Part shown: piece by piece, positions 24,752-33,044 of the stretch
Position numbering within the stretch: position 1 is the first letter of the stretch
How the letters are laid out: each line of letters begins with the position of its first letter
Assembly: GCA_965249955.1 (NCBI GenBank)
Contig: OZ252261.1
Span: forward strand, 496,001-560,000
Length of the DNA: 64,000 bases
From: SB11 sp965249955
GTDB lineage: Bacteria > Bacteroidota > Bacteroidia > UBA8524
Direction: 5' to 3'
Program-made: the position numbers and the translations under genes
Notes under the pieces: generated by a model
Database searches by the model: none
What the model was told of the DNA's origin: nothing
Seen by the model: only the letters and a program-made list of their open reading frames with translations

Positions 24752-25672
24752 ATGCAACACTACCACAGCAACGGAAAACTGTTGCTATTTGGTGAATACT
24801 TTGTATTAGAAGGCGCAAAAGCCCTTGCTATACCCACACAGTTGGGGCAAAACCTTACTATTACACCCCAAACATTTTTAGTAAAAGGGCTAAACTGGAA
24901 AAGTTTTGACCACGAGGGTAAACTGTGGTTTGAGGCTTATTTTGATGAAACCCTTGATATAAAACACACCACCGATGCCGAGGTGGCACGTACCCTGCAA
25001 ACTATACTTTTTGCTGCAAAACAACTTAACCCCAACTTACTGCAAGGTGATTTTTATTACGATGCCGAAACCCGTTTACAATTTCCCCGCCAATGGGGTT
25101 TGGGTAGCAGCAGCACACTTATAGCCAACATAGCCCAATGGGCACAGGTTGATGCTTTTAATTTATTCTTCAACTCGTTTAAAGGTAGTGGATACGATAT
25201 TGCCTGTGCCATTAGCCCCCAACCTATTATATATCAACTAAAAGAAGAAAAAGCCCTTTGGCACACTGTTAATTTTGCCCCTGCTTTTGCCGAAAATATA
25301 GCTTTTGTGTATTTGGGCAAAAAGCAAAATAGTAGAGAGGGCATACAGCATTTTAGACAAAAAAGTCGTCAATTAAGTAGAGAAACAGAATTGATAAGCA
25401 CAATTACTCAAAAAGCACTAAACTGCAACACTATTGATGGCTTTATGGCGTTGATGGGCGAACACGAAGAAATTGTTGCACACGCTTTAGAATTAAGTAA
25501 AGTGAAAGGTATATATTTCAGCGATTTTGAAGGTGAAATAAAATCGTTGGGAGCATGGGGAGGTGATTTTGTGATGGCAGCTGCTCGTTTACCTTTTAAT
25601 GATATTAAGAATTACTTTATAAACAAGGGGTTTACTACTATTGTACCCTATAACGAAATGAGGAGGCACTAA
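24752..25672 (+). CDS. GYDIA-family GHMP kinase (candidate phosphomevalonate kinase)
   Basis: 306 residues. GHMP-kinase features: the N-terminal strand YHSNGKLLLFGEYFVLEGAKALAIPT, the ATP-binding loop FPRQWGLGSSSTLIAN (about 111-126), and the GSGYDIACA segment (about 148-156) that gives the family its name. The terminal region (SLGAWGGDFVMAAARLPF) replaces the usual third motif. It sits between HMG-CoA reductase and mevalonate-diphosphate decarboxylase. No standard phosphomevalonate kinase is visible, so this protein is the natural candidate for the missing step; that is inference from context. It could instead use another phospho-acceptor. Confidence 0.8.
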   Translation: MQHYHSNGKLLLFGEYFVLEGAKALAIPTQLGQNLTITPQTFLVKGLNWKSFDHEGKLWFEAYFDETLDIKHTTDAEVARTLQTILFAAKQLNPNLLQGDFYYDAETRLQFPRQWGLGSSSTLIANIAQWAQVDAFNLFFNSFKGSGYDIACAISPQPIIYQLKEEKALWHTVNFAPAFAENIAFVYLGKKQNSREGIQHFRQKSRQLSRETELISTITQKALNCNTIDGFMALMGEHEEIVAHALELSKVKGIYFSDFEGEIKSLGAWGGDFVMAAARLPFNDIKNYFINKGFTTIVPYNEMRRH

Positions 25673-25673
25673 A

Positions 25674-26747
25674 ATGCACCAAACACAACACATGAGCGAT
25701 AAAAGTAATATTGAAGAGGGCAGCGTTACGTGGAAAAGCCCCTCGAATATTGCTTTAGTAAAATATTGGGGCAAACATGGGGTTCAACTACCATCAAACC
25801 CTTCGATAAGTTTTACCCTAAATGAATGTTATTCCCAAAGCACCCTTGAGTATACCCGAAAAGAAGAAAAGGGCTTTGATATACAAGTGCTTCTTGACGG
25901 AGAAAAGAACGAAAAATTTGCTCAAAAGATATTAGGCTTTTTTGAAAAGATACAAGCCGAATTGCCCATAATATCGCAATACAGTTTTGTGCTAAAAACA
26001 CACAATTCATTTCCGCACAGCAGCGGCATAGCTTCATCAGCATCGGGCATGAGTGCCCTTTCGTTGTGCTTGCTATCGCTAAATGAATTGGTAAACGGTG
26101 CACAGGGCGACGATGCTTTTTATCAAAACTCATCGTATTTGGCACGCATTGGTTCAGGCAGTGCGGCACGCTCAGTATATGGTGGTTTGGTGGTTTGGGG
26201 ACGACACGCTGAAATTATTAACAGTAGCGACGAATTTGCCACCCCCTACCCTTTTGAGGTAAACCCTGTATTTGATACCTTTAACGATACTATACTTTTA
26301 ATACACGAAGGCGAAAAAAATATATCAAGCACCGTAGGTCATTCTATGATGACCCACCACCCTTTTGCAAGAAGGCGTTTTGAAGAAGCTCGCACCAACC
26401 TTTCGCGTTTGGTATCGGTTTTCCGTTCGGGCGATTTAGCAGAGTTTGGGCAAATTGTAGAAAGCGAAGCATTAATGCTACACGCATTAATGATGTGCTC
26501 TACACCTCCCTATATTTTAATGAAACCCAATACTTTGGCTGTAATTGAAAAAATATGGGATTTCCGCAAACAAAATAGCGTTTCGTTGTTTTTTACTTTA
26601 GATGCAGGTGCAAACGTACATTTGTTATATCCTGACGCCGACAAGCAAGTTATTAACAGTTTTATAGAAAGTGAGTTGGCACAGTATTGTGAAAATAAAA
26701 AGTATATTTGTGACCACGTAGGAAAAGGGCCTGAACTTATTGCCTAA
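25674..26747 (+). CDS. mvaD: Diphosphomevalonate decarboxylase
   Basis: 357 residues; ATG at 25674, one base after the previous stop, with a second possible ATG at 25692. It converts mevalonate diphosphate to isopentenyl diphosphate using ATP. Signature segments: SPSNIALVKYWGKHG, LPSNPSISFTLN, the phosphate loop HSSGIASSASGMSAL (about 117-131), ARIGSGSAARSVYGG with the SGSA/R active-site motif, and DAGANVHLLYP carrying the catalytic aspartate. Its stop overlaps the mevalonate kinase start by one base (TAATG). Confidence 0.95.
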   Translation: MHQTQHMSDKSNIEEGSVTWKSPSNIALVKYWGKHGVQLPSNPSISFTLNECYSQSTLEYTRKEEKGFDIQVLLDGEKNEKFAQKILGFFEKIQAELPIISQYSFVLKTHNSFPHSSGIASSASGMSALSLCLLSLNELVNGAQGDDAFYQNSSYLARIGSGSAARSVYGGLVVWGRHAEIINSSDEFATPYPFEVNPVFDTFNDTILLIHEGEKNISSTVGHSMMTHHPFARRRFEEARTNLSRLVSVFRSGDLAEFGQIVESEALMLHALMMCSTPPYILMKPNTLAVIEKIWDFRKQNSVSLFFTLDAGANVHLLYPDADKQVINSFIESELAQYCENKKYICDHVGKGPELIA

Positions 26748-27691
26748 TGATTAAAGAATCGCTGTTTTACGCCAAAATATTACTGTTTGGCGAATATGGT
26801 ATCATCGAAGACTCGATGGGCTTATCTATCCCGTATAACTTTTATAGGGGGAAGATGTCGTTCGAGGCTTCTGTAAACCCAACAGCCGATAAAAAATCGA
26901 ACACCGATCTTAAAGATTTCCACCACTACCTTTCATCTTTAAAAACAAACGGCGAATTAATTGCCGATTTGGATTTAGATGCTTTTGAGGCAGATATACA
27001 AAAAGGTATACATTTCGATTCTAGCATACCACAAGGGTATGGTGTGGGTAGCTCAGGTGCAGTGGTTGCTGCTATATACGAGCGATACGCTGTTACAAAA
27101 CTAATAGCTAAAGACAATAGCGACAGAAGCGACCTTTTGCAGCTAAAAAGTATGTTTAGCCAAATGGAATCGTACTTTCACGGTAAAAGTAGCGGACTTG
27201 ACCCTTTGATTTGCTACCTTAATATTCCTATTTTAATAAAATCAAAAACTGATTTAGATACTGTGGGCTTGCCCGGTGCTGCCGCACAAGGCGAAGGTGC
27301 TATATTTTTGTTAGACACGGGAAATACCGGTGAAACACAACCTTTGGTTACTTGGTTTTTAGAGCAATGCAAAGAAGAAGGCTTTAGAAACATGGTGCGC
27401 AAAAAATTTAAAAAGTATAATGATGAGTGTATAAAATCATTTATCAGCGGTGATTATAAGCCACTTTTTAAAAGCCTAAAGCACCTTTCATCGCTTATAC
27501 TTTCAAACTTTCAACCTATGATACCGCCCCTTTTCCATAAACTTTGGAAAGACGGTATTGAAAGCAACGCTTACTACCTAAAACTATGTGGTAGCGGCGG
27601 CGGCGGCTTTATTTTGGGCTTTACCCAAAACTTTAGCGAAGCCAAAGAAAAGCTTAAAGATTATAACCTAGAGGTGATACATAGGTTTTAA
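26747..27691 (+). CDS. Mevalonate kinase (GHMP family)
   Basis: 314 residues. It begins with the GHMP strand FYAKILLFGEYGIIEDSMGLSIPY, has the ATP loop QGYGVGSSGAVVAA (about 100-113), the acid-bearing segment ESYFHGKSSGLDPLICY (catalytic Asp), and the terminal glycine motif KLCGSGGGGFILGF. It phosphorylates mevalonate and is the last gene of the pathway run, overlapping the decarboxylase stop by one base. HMG-CoA synthase is not in the window. Its stop codon also overlaps the stop of a convergent gene. Confidence 0.9.
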   Translation: MIKESLFYAKILLFGEYGIIEDSMGLSIPYNFYRGKMSFEASVNPTADKKSNTDLKDFHHYLSSLKTNGELIADLDLDAFEADIQKGIHFDSSIPQGYGVGSSGAVVAAIYERYAVTKLIAKDNSDRSDLLQLKSMFSQMESYFHGKSSGLDPLICYLNIPILIKSKTDLDTVGLPGAAAQGEGAIFLLDTGNTGETQPLVTWFLEQCKEEGFRNMVRKKFKKYNDECIKSFISGDYKPLFKSLKHLSSLILSNFQPMIPPLFHKLWKDGIESNAYYLKLCGSGGGGFILGFTQNFSEAKEKLKDYNLEVIHRF

Positions 27692-28221
27692 TTAGTGTTT
27701 ACAGGTTGAAAATTGCTTAAGATTTTCCTCAACTCATCATATCCGCTATTAATTCTTTTTTCTTCTATAATTAAAGCCTCTTGCAAGGTCTCTACATCAA
27801 GTATATTCACAAAATTTGACGCTTTTGGATGTTCATAGTTATCAAGTATTTTGATATACTCATTAGTTTTTGAAGGTTCTTTTAGAATAATGTTTAGCGC
27901 AGTTATAACTTCTAAATATTGTGCAATTTCAATATCAATTTTATACTCTAAATCTCTTTGCTCTTGGCCTTTTTCATAGTGCTTTTTGTGGTCTTCCACA
28001 TCTCCATTTAGTTTATAAGCTCTGAAATAATATTCTTTATGCACCTTATACATTACCAAGTCTTTTAAAAGTTGAAAAATGAGATACTTCTTTGCATAAC
28101 TTTGAGCAATTAGTTCTTTCCTCTTTTGATCAGTCTCTTTTGATGATTGCATAAGCGAAAGAAGAAATTGTATAATTAATGTTAAGCCAGAGCCTATGAT
28201 AAGAAATACGATATCTTTCAT
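27688..28221 (-). CDS. Hypothetical protein with one N-terminal membrane helix
   Basis: 177 residues from the ATG at 28221 (MKDIVFLIIGSGLTLIIQFLLSLM); an ATG three codons earlier is possible. One transmembrane helix is followed by a charged, helical cytoplasmic domain, coiled-coil-like around KETDQKRKELIAQSYAKKYL and again near IIEEKRINSGYDELRKIL. No known family recognised. The two stop codons of this gene and mevalonate kinase overlap (27688-27691). Codon use looks more AT-rich than the mevalonate genes next door, which hints at an accessory gene, but the evidence is weak. Confidence 0.65.
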   Translation of the reverse strand: MKDIVFLIIGSGLTLIIQFLLSLMQSSKETDQKRKELIAQSYAKKYLIFQLLKDLVMYKVHKEYYFRAYKLNGDVEDHKKHYEKGQEQRDLEYKIDIEIAQYLEVITALNIILKEPSKTNEYIKILDNYEHPKASNFVNILDVETLQEALIIEEKRINSGYDELRKILSNFQPVNTN

Positions 28222-28304
28222 ATTATGCAATGTAATTAATTTATACCTTTTCGCTCTTCTTCACCAACCACTAATCTTCTAATCACAAACTACCCAAAAA
28301 ACTA

Positions 28305-28883
28305 CTATTTCCACTGCAATGTTTCAAGCATGCGGTTAATGTCCTTCATCAGGTATTCTTGCACAGGTGCAACCGAATCAATATTAGTATGGTGATTAAA
28401 GTAGAAGGCACCATCAATATAATGGTTTTGATTATCGGTAGCATAAAAACGAAACGATGTAGCCGTTTCGCCTTCTAAGCTATAGGTAGTTATGTACATG
28501 CGGCTAGCCGAATCATCAATAATACGTGGTGTAATGTCTTGTGCTTTTATGGTATGCTCGTAGGCATATTTACGGCTTTGCTCTTCCAACTCTTCCAATA
28601 GCTTTTTATCGCCGTTTAGCGGCTTGTAGGTAAGGTGTATAGCGGCATTAAAAGGTTGGTAGCGTATATTTAGCCAACAAGGCTCAGTATTTTGAGCGCT
28701 ATCTCTAAATACACCCGCGTATTGGGGAACATCAAAAGTAAATGGGCAATCTTTATTATAGGTTGAGTATTCTTTTGTAGGAAAATCAATTCTAAAATAC
28801 CCTTTGCGTTTGGGGGTATAATCGTCTTTGCAGGCTTGCAACACTAGCAAAAAGACAAGGGCACAAAAAAGTAGTTTACGCAT
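28305..28883 (-). CDS. gldD: Gliding motility lipoprotein GldD
   Basis: 192 residues, lipobox LQAC at about 14-17. GldD is an essential gliding and T9SS-related lipoprotein of Bacteroidota. Recognisable segments: RKGYFRIDFPTKEY, FTFDVPQYAGVF, CWLNIRYQPFNAAIHLTYKPL with DGAFYFNHHTNIDS near the end, matching the family length (about 180-195). In Flavobacterium gldD and gldE are neighbours; here gldD lies alone, about 19 kb from gldE, between a hypothetical gene and a processing protease. A palindromic repeat element separates it from the protease gene. Confidence 0.88.
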   Translation of the reverse strand: MRKLLFCALVFLLVLQACKDDYTPKRKGYFRIDFPTKEYSTYNKDCPFTFDVPQYAGVFRDSAQNTEPCWLNIRYQPFNAAIHLTYKPLNGDKKLLEELEEQSRKYAYEHTIKAQDITPRIIDDSASRMYITTYSLEGETATSFRFYATDNQNHYIDGAFYFNHHTNIDSVAPVQEYLMKDINRMLETLQWK

Positions 28884-28966
28884 AGTGCAATGTTAACGTA
28901 AAATAGTTTTAGTTTAATGTTCGGCGTGCTTAAATTCACTCAATCTATAAGGTGTCTCTTTATTCT

Positions 28967-29067
28967 CGTCGGGTTTCAACCCGACGCTTTTACAATTACA
29001 ACCCAAAGGACGACTTAAGTCGTCCTTTGGGTTGTAATTGTAGCAAAATAGGTTTTAAACCCTATTT
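28967..29067 (+). repeat. Palindromic repeat element, copy A
   Basis: Three hairpins in a row: 28967-28986 (9-bp stem, GGGTT/AACCC core), a perfect 50-bp palindrome 28992-29041 (ends ACAATTACA, centre GACGACTTAAGTCGTC), and 29046-29067 (AAATAGG/CCTATTT stem). The same order occurs in copies B and C, but the inner arm sequence of the long palindrome differs. No terminal inverted repeats are visible here. Located between the ctp-like protease and gldD, both on the minus strand, and could also act as a terminator or RNA-stability hairpin. Confidence 0.85.
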
Positions 29068-29078
29068 GTATTAGAAAA

Positions 29079-30725
29079 TTATTTCACCTTTTGGGCAGTA
29101 GCAGCACTATTGCCTTGCAATAAAGCCTCGTAGTTGTTTAGGGCTTTTAGTGCAGCATCAACAGTATTATCTCCTGTATTAAGTGCTTGTTGGTAGGCTT
29201 GGCGACCATACAACTGGCGAGCTACATAAGCATTGGCTTGCCTTTTAATGGTAGGCATCAGTTTTGCCAATTGCTCATTAGTAAATGCTATTTCGCTTTT
29301 GTTTAGTAACTCTTTTATTTGTTGTTCTAGCAAGCTGTTAAAGTTAAAGCCTGCAACAAAAGCATCAATATTTTTATATTTTTTTAATAACTCCTCACGG
29401 TTAGCACTTCCGTATTTATAAGCTATACGGCTAATAAAACCATAACGGTAAATATTGGTAAGCAAACCCGAGTGCAAGGCACTATCAATAGGTACAAAAA
29501 TATCGGGGTATATGCCGCCGCCGCCGTATACTTTACGGCCTTTTGGCGTGGTATACTCCAACTCTTTATTTGTTTTTAAACTATCCTGACTGTCAAACTC
29601 ACCCGCATTAAAACGGTCTAAAATATCCGACTCGTAGCTATCGTAACCATCATCATACGGTTTTTGTATACAACGCCCTGTAGGTGTGTAATAACGTGCT
29701 ATTGTTAAACGTAAAGCCGAACCATCATTTAACCCATACGATTCTTGCACCAAACCTTTACCGTACGAACGACGACCAACAATAACGCCCCTATCCCAAT
29801 CTTGCACCGCTCCCGATACAATTTCACTAGCCGATGCAGACCCTTCATCAATCAGCACCACTAATTTCCCATCCATAAAACCACCCTTGCTGTCGGTTTT
29901 ATATTCTCTTTTGCCTGCTTTACGTCCTTCGGTATACACCATCAATTTATTTTTTCCCAAAAACTCTGATGCTACACCTGTGGCAGCGTGTAAATATCCA
30001 CCCGGGTTACCGCGTAAATCCAGTATTAGCGATTTCATTCCACTGGCTTTTAGTTGGTTTATACCGTCCATAAGCTCTTGGTAAGTATCGCGTGAAAAAC
30101 TCACCAATTTTATATAGCCCGTAGTTGGGTTTAACATATAAGTAGCCTCAACACTATACAAGGGTATTTGGCCGCGAGTGATGGTAAAATCAATCAAACC
30201 TTTCTCGCCCATACGTTTTATACCCACTTTTACTTTGGTGCCCTTCTCTCCTTTAAGGCGTTTGGCTACACCGCCGTTATCAATTTTTATTCCCGCCACA
30301 GTTTCACCATCAACAGTTATAATTCTATCACCGGGTTGCAAACCTGCTTTTTCCGATGGGCCATCGGGCAATACACTAGCTATAAAAATGGTATCGTCCA
30401 AAAGGTTAAACTCTACCCCTATACCTTCAAAATTACCCTCCAATTGCTCGTTTACCGATTTTAGCTCGTCGGCAGGTATATAGCTACTGTGCGGGTCAAG
30501 CTGGTGAAGCATCTCCACAATAGCTGTTTCAGTAAGTTCTTCGCTGTTTATTGTATCAACATAGTCGCTACTTATGCGACTAATTACTTGGTCTAGCTTA
30601 TCGTTACCGCTAAGTTTAAAACCTCCTGTATGATTGTTTTGAAGGAAATATCCGCCTAAAATACCTATGGCTAATACTGCACTGTATATAAAAGGTTGCC
30701 AAACCCTGCTGTTTTTTTCTTGCAC
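29079..30725 (-). CDS. S41-family C-terminal processing protease (CtpA/Prc type)
   Basis: 548 residues. N-terminal membrane anchor (about 11-28). A PDZ domain at about 90-175 (GNFEGIGVEFNL, SEKAGLQPGDRIITVDGETV) precedes the S41 catalytic domain, with LILDLRGNPGGYL, the catalytic serine in DEGSASASEIVSGA and the lysine in RRSYGKGLVQESYGL. A helical C-terminal extension of about 150 residues follows. These proteases trim or degrade envelope proteins from the C terminus. The gene is divergent from murQ, with the two starts 119 nt apart. Confidence 0.93.
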   Translation of the reverse strand: MQEKNSRVWQPFIYSAVLAIGILGGYFLQNNHTGGFKLSGNDKLDQVISRISSDYVDTINSEELTETAIVEMLHQLDPHSSYIPADELKSVNEQLEGNFEGIGVEFNLLDDTIFIASVLPDGPSEKAGLQPGDRIITVDGETVAGIKIDNGGVAKRLKGEKGTKVKVGIKRMGEKGLIDFTITRGQIPLYSVEATYMLNPTTGYIKLVSFSRDTYQELMDGINQLKASGMKSLILDLRGNPGGYLHAATGVASEFLGKNKLMVYTEGRKAGKREYKTDSKGGFMDGKLVVLIDEGSASASEIVSGAVQDWDRGVIVGRRSYGKGLVQESYGLNDGSALRLTIARYYTPTGRCIQKPYDDGYDSYESDILDRFNAGEFDSQDSLKTNKELEYTTPKGRKVYGGGGIYPDIFVPIDSALHSGLLTNIYRYGFISRIAYKYGSANREELLKKYKNIDAFVAGFNFNSLLEQQIKELLNKSEIAFTNEQLAKLMPTIKRQANAYVARQLYGRQAYQQALNTGDNTVDAALKALNNYEALLQGNSAATAQKVK

Positions 30726-30748
30726 GTGTATACTTATATTTAAAATGC

Positions 30749-30756
30749 CAAACCTA
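30749..30756 (-). promoter_or_regulatory. Candidate -7 element for the processing-protease gene
   Basis: Minus strand TAGGTTTG (TAnnTTTG), 24 nt before the ATG at 30725; an upstream TTTG exists but with a 12-nt spacer only. Confidence 0.35.
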
Positions 30757-30843
30757 CACTATTTAGGTCAAAAAGTTTACCCAAATACGGCGAAAGCACA
30801 ACAAATATCGTTCCCCAAAAAACACCATCTTTGCGCTACAATA

Positions 30844-31650
30844 ATGGAACTAAGAAATACCGAGCAACCATCAAACCACCAACACCTTGATAAAATGAGT
30901 GTTGCACAGCTTTTGCAAGGCATAAACAGCGAAGACAAAACCGTGCCTTTGGCTGTAGAAAAGGCATTGCCACAAATAGAGGCTTTGGTTACCGAAATTG
31001 TAGCCAATATGCAACTGGGCGGCAGGCTATTTTATATTGGCGCAGGAACTAGCGGAAGATTGGGCATTGTTGATGCCAGCGAGTGCCCGCCTACTTTTGG
31101 CGTACCGCAAGGTTTAGTAATTGGTATTATAGCGGGTGGAGACAGTGCCATACGCAAAGCTGTAGAGTTTGCCGAAGACGATACCCAACAGGGCTTTGCC
31201 GACCTTGAAGCCTACCAAATAAACCGTAGTGATGTAGTGGTGGGTATTACCGCAAGCGGCACTACACCTTATGTTTTGGGTGCGATAGAAAAATGCAATG
31301 CAATGGGTATTGCCACAGGCGGCATTACTTGCAACCCCAACAGCCCATTGGCAAAACTAGCTAAACTACCCGTAGAGGTGAACACAGGTGCCGAGTTTGT
31401 AACGGGCAGCACACGCATGAAGGCCGGCACAGCACAAAAACTGGTGCTAAACATGATAACCACTGCTACTATGGTGCAACTGGGACACGTTAAGGGCAAC
31501 CGTATGGTGGATATGCAACTAAGCAACCACAAACTAATAGAACGCGGTACACTTATGATAATGGAAAGTACCGGTTTGAGCTTTGACAAAGCAAAAGAAC
31601 TATTGCTGCAAAAAGGCAGTGTGCGCAAAGCTATTGAGGGTTTGGAGTAA
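30844..31650 (+). CDS. murQ: N-acetylmuramic acid 6-phosphate etherase
   Basis: 268 residues from the ATG at 30844 (MELRNTEQPSNHQHLDKMS, the family's N terminus). The same frame is open to 30667 but that part overlaps the divergent protease gene and is not conserved-looking. MurQ cleaves the lactyl ether of MurNAc-6-P in cell-wall recycling. The SIS domain shows FYIGAGTSGRLGIVDASECPPTF, VVVGITASGTTPYVLGA and the closing EFVTGSTRMKAGTAQKLVLN. AnmK, which makes its substrate, is encoded at 48.2 kb in this window. Confidence 0.95.
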   Translation: MELRNTEQPSNHQHLDKMSVAQLLQGINSEDKTVPLAVEKALPQIEALVTEIVANMQLGGRLFYIGAGTSGRLGIVDASECPPTFGVPQGLVIGIIAGGDSAIRKAVEFAEDDTQQGFADLEAYQINRSDVVVGITASGTTPYVLGAIEKCNAMGIATGGITCNPNSPLAKLAKLPVEVNTGAEFVTGSTRMKAGTAQKLVLNMITTATMVQLGHVKGNRMVDMQLSNHKLIERGTLMIMESTGLSFDKAKELLLQKGSVRKAIEGLE

Positions 31651-31792
31651 AACCTGCTTTAGGATGAAATATCATCTCTCCACTTTCTTTTAAGCAAAGA
31701 TTGTTCAGCTCTGCATCATTATAACGATGCACAAGGCAAGAATGAGTGCGGTGCAAAATCTAAACTTATACTACGTGTTTGATACAAAAAAA

Positions 31793-31819
31793 GAGATGAT
31801 AAACTGTGTTTATCATCTC
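31793..31819 (-). terminator. Terminator of the metal-efflux operon
   Basis: Perfect 11-bp stem (31793-31803 with 31809-31819), 5-nt loop, followed on the minus strand by seven T residues; 30 nt after the stop codon of the adaptor gene. Confidence 0.88.
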
Positions 31820-31848
31820 CTCAGTCTTATAATCAGATAATCAAAAAA

Positions 31849-33033
31849 CTAATGTCCATGACCTTCTTCTTCGCTATTAAACATTTTGGCTAATAGCATA
31901 TATGCCCCTTGAGTAACTATTTTTTGCTGGGCAATATTTTCAGGTAGTATAACTTCGGTATACCCCATTTCGCTAAAGCCTGTTTTTACTTCTACCATTT
32001 CATACTCTTGCATCTCTTCACCGTTTTCGGTTTTGTTGCCTTTAGCAATAAAAATATATCGTTTATCCTCGTAGGTTACTATTGCCGCATCAGGTAACGA
32101 GGGTACTTGGCTGCTTTGCGTTTCTATTATTGCGTTTATATACATCCCCGGTAATAATTCAGGGTCTTCATTATCCAAATGGCAATGTATACGCACAGTA
32201 CGGTCGGCCTCAATTTCTCTCCCTATAAGGTATATGTGGGCTTTGCGTTGCTTACCCTCGTGGGCTATATTAAAATAAACCATATTGTTTAGTTTCACCT
32301 TACTCAAATCACGTTCAAACACACGTATTTCAGCGTGCAAATGTTCGGTATCAACAATTCTAAACATCTCAATACCGGGATTGATAAACGCCCCTATATT
32401 AACATTTACTTGGGTTACATACCCATTTATAGGTGCAGTAATAACAAAGGTTTCTTGTATGCCATCTTTTTCAATTTTTGCAGCATTCACTCCAGCCACT
32501 TGCAATCGGGCTTTTAGTCCGCTCACAGTTGTCTTAGTTCCTTCATAGTCGGCTTTGGCTTGCTGCAAGGTTTTTTGGGCATTTACGTTTTCTTTGGCAA
32601 GGGTTTGTTGCCTTGTATATTCAGCCTGTAAAAATTCAAGTTGGCTAAGGTTTTCCAAATAGTTTTGTTGCAATTGTATATAATCGTTGCTTTTTAATAC
32701 AGCTATTACCTGTCCCTTTTTCACACGCATACCTTGCAAAAGTTCCGTCGAGCTTAAAAAACCACCTAGCGGTGCTGTAACCGATACAAGGTTTTGTGGC
32801 GGAACATCCAGCATTCCACTGGCTTTTATTGTGCCGCTTAGTTGGCGCATTTCTATCAAACCAAAACCAATATTGGCGTTTTTCGCCTGTTCGGCAGTTA
32901 GTTCTACAGTTGTCAAATGCTCATCGTGGTGGTCAGTAGTTTCTGCTTTGGTATTGGGTGTAGCATCGTTGCTTTTGCACGCAAACAAAAGGGGTGCAAA
33001 AAGCAGTATATATATAATTCTATTAAGTCTCAT
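31849..33033 (-). CDS. RND efflux periplasmic adaptor (CusB/CzcB type)
   Basis: 394 residues; lipoprotein signal with lipobox LFAC (C19). The membrane-fusion architecture is visible: a barrel-sandwich half (VSVTAPLGGFLSSTELLQGMRVKKGQVIAVL), a coiled-coil hairpin (about 125-180), the second half (VITAPINGYVTQVNVNIGAFINPG) and a beta barrel. His-rich stretches at both ends (TTDHHDEHL near the N terminus, EEEGHGH at the C terminus) suggest metal binding. It bridges the inner-membrane pump to the outer-membrane channel. It lies 11 nt after the pump-channel fusion gene and ends the operon. Confidence 0.9.
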   Translation of the reverse strand: MRLNRIIYILLFAPLLFACKSNDATPNTKAETTDHHDEHLTTVELTAEQAKNANIGFGLIEMRQLSGTIKASGMLDVPPQNLVSVTAPLGGFLSSTELLQGMRVKKGQVIAVLKSNDYIQLQQNYLENLSQLEFLQAEYTRQQTLAKENVNAQKTLQQAKADYEGTKTTVSGLKARLQVAGVNAAKIEKDGIQETFVITAPINGYVTQVNVNIGAFINPGIEMFRIVDTEHLHAEIRVFERDLSKVKLNNMVYFNIAHEGKQRKAHIYLIGREIEADRTVRIHCHLDNEDPELLPGMYINAIIETQSSQVPSLPDAAIVTYEDKRYIFIAKGNKTENGEEMQEYEMVEVKTGFSEMGYTEVILPENIAQQKIVTQGAYMLLAKMFNSEEEGHGH

Positions 33034-33044
33034 GGGTGTAATTC

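Noticed and set aside
26745..26749. Possible frameshift between the decarboxylase and mevalonate kinase genes
   Set aside because: The one-base TAATG overlap is ordinary operon coupling; both proteins are full length.
30667..30843. N-terminal extension of MurQ from 30667
   Set aside because: It overlaps the divergent protease gene, and the added residues are not MurQ-like; the family starts at MELRNTEQ.
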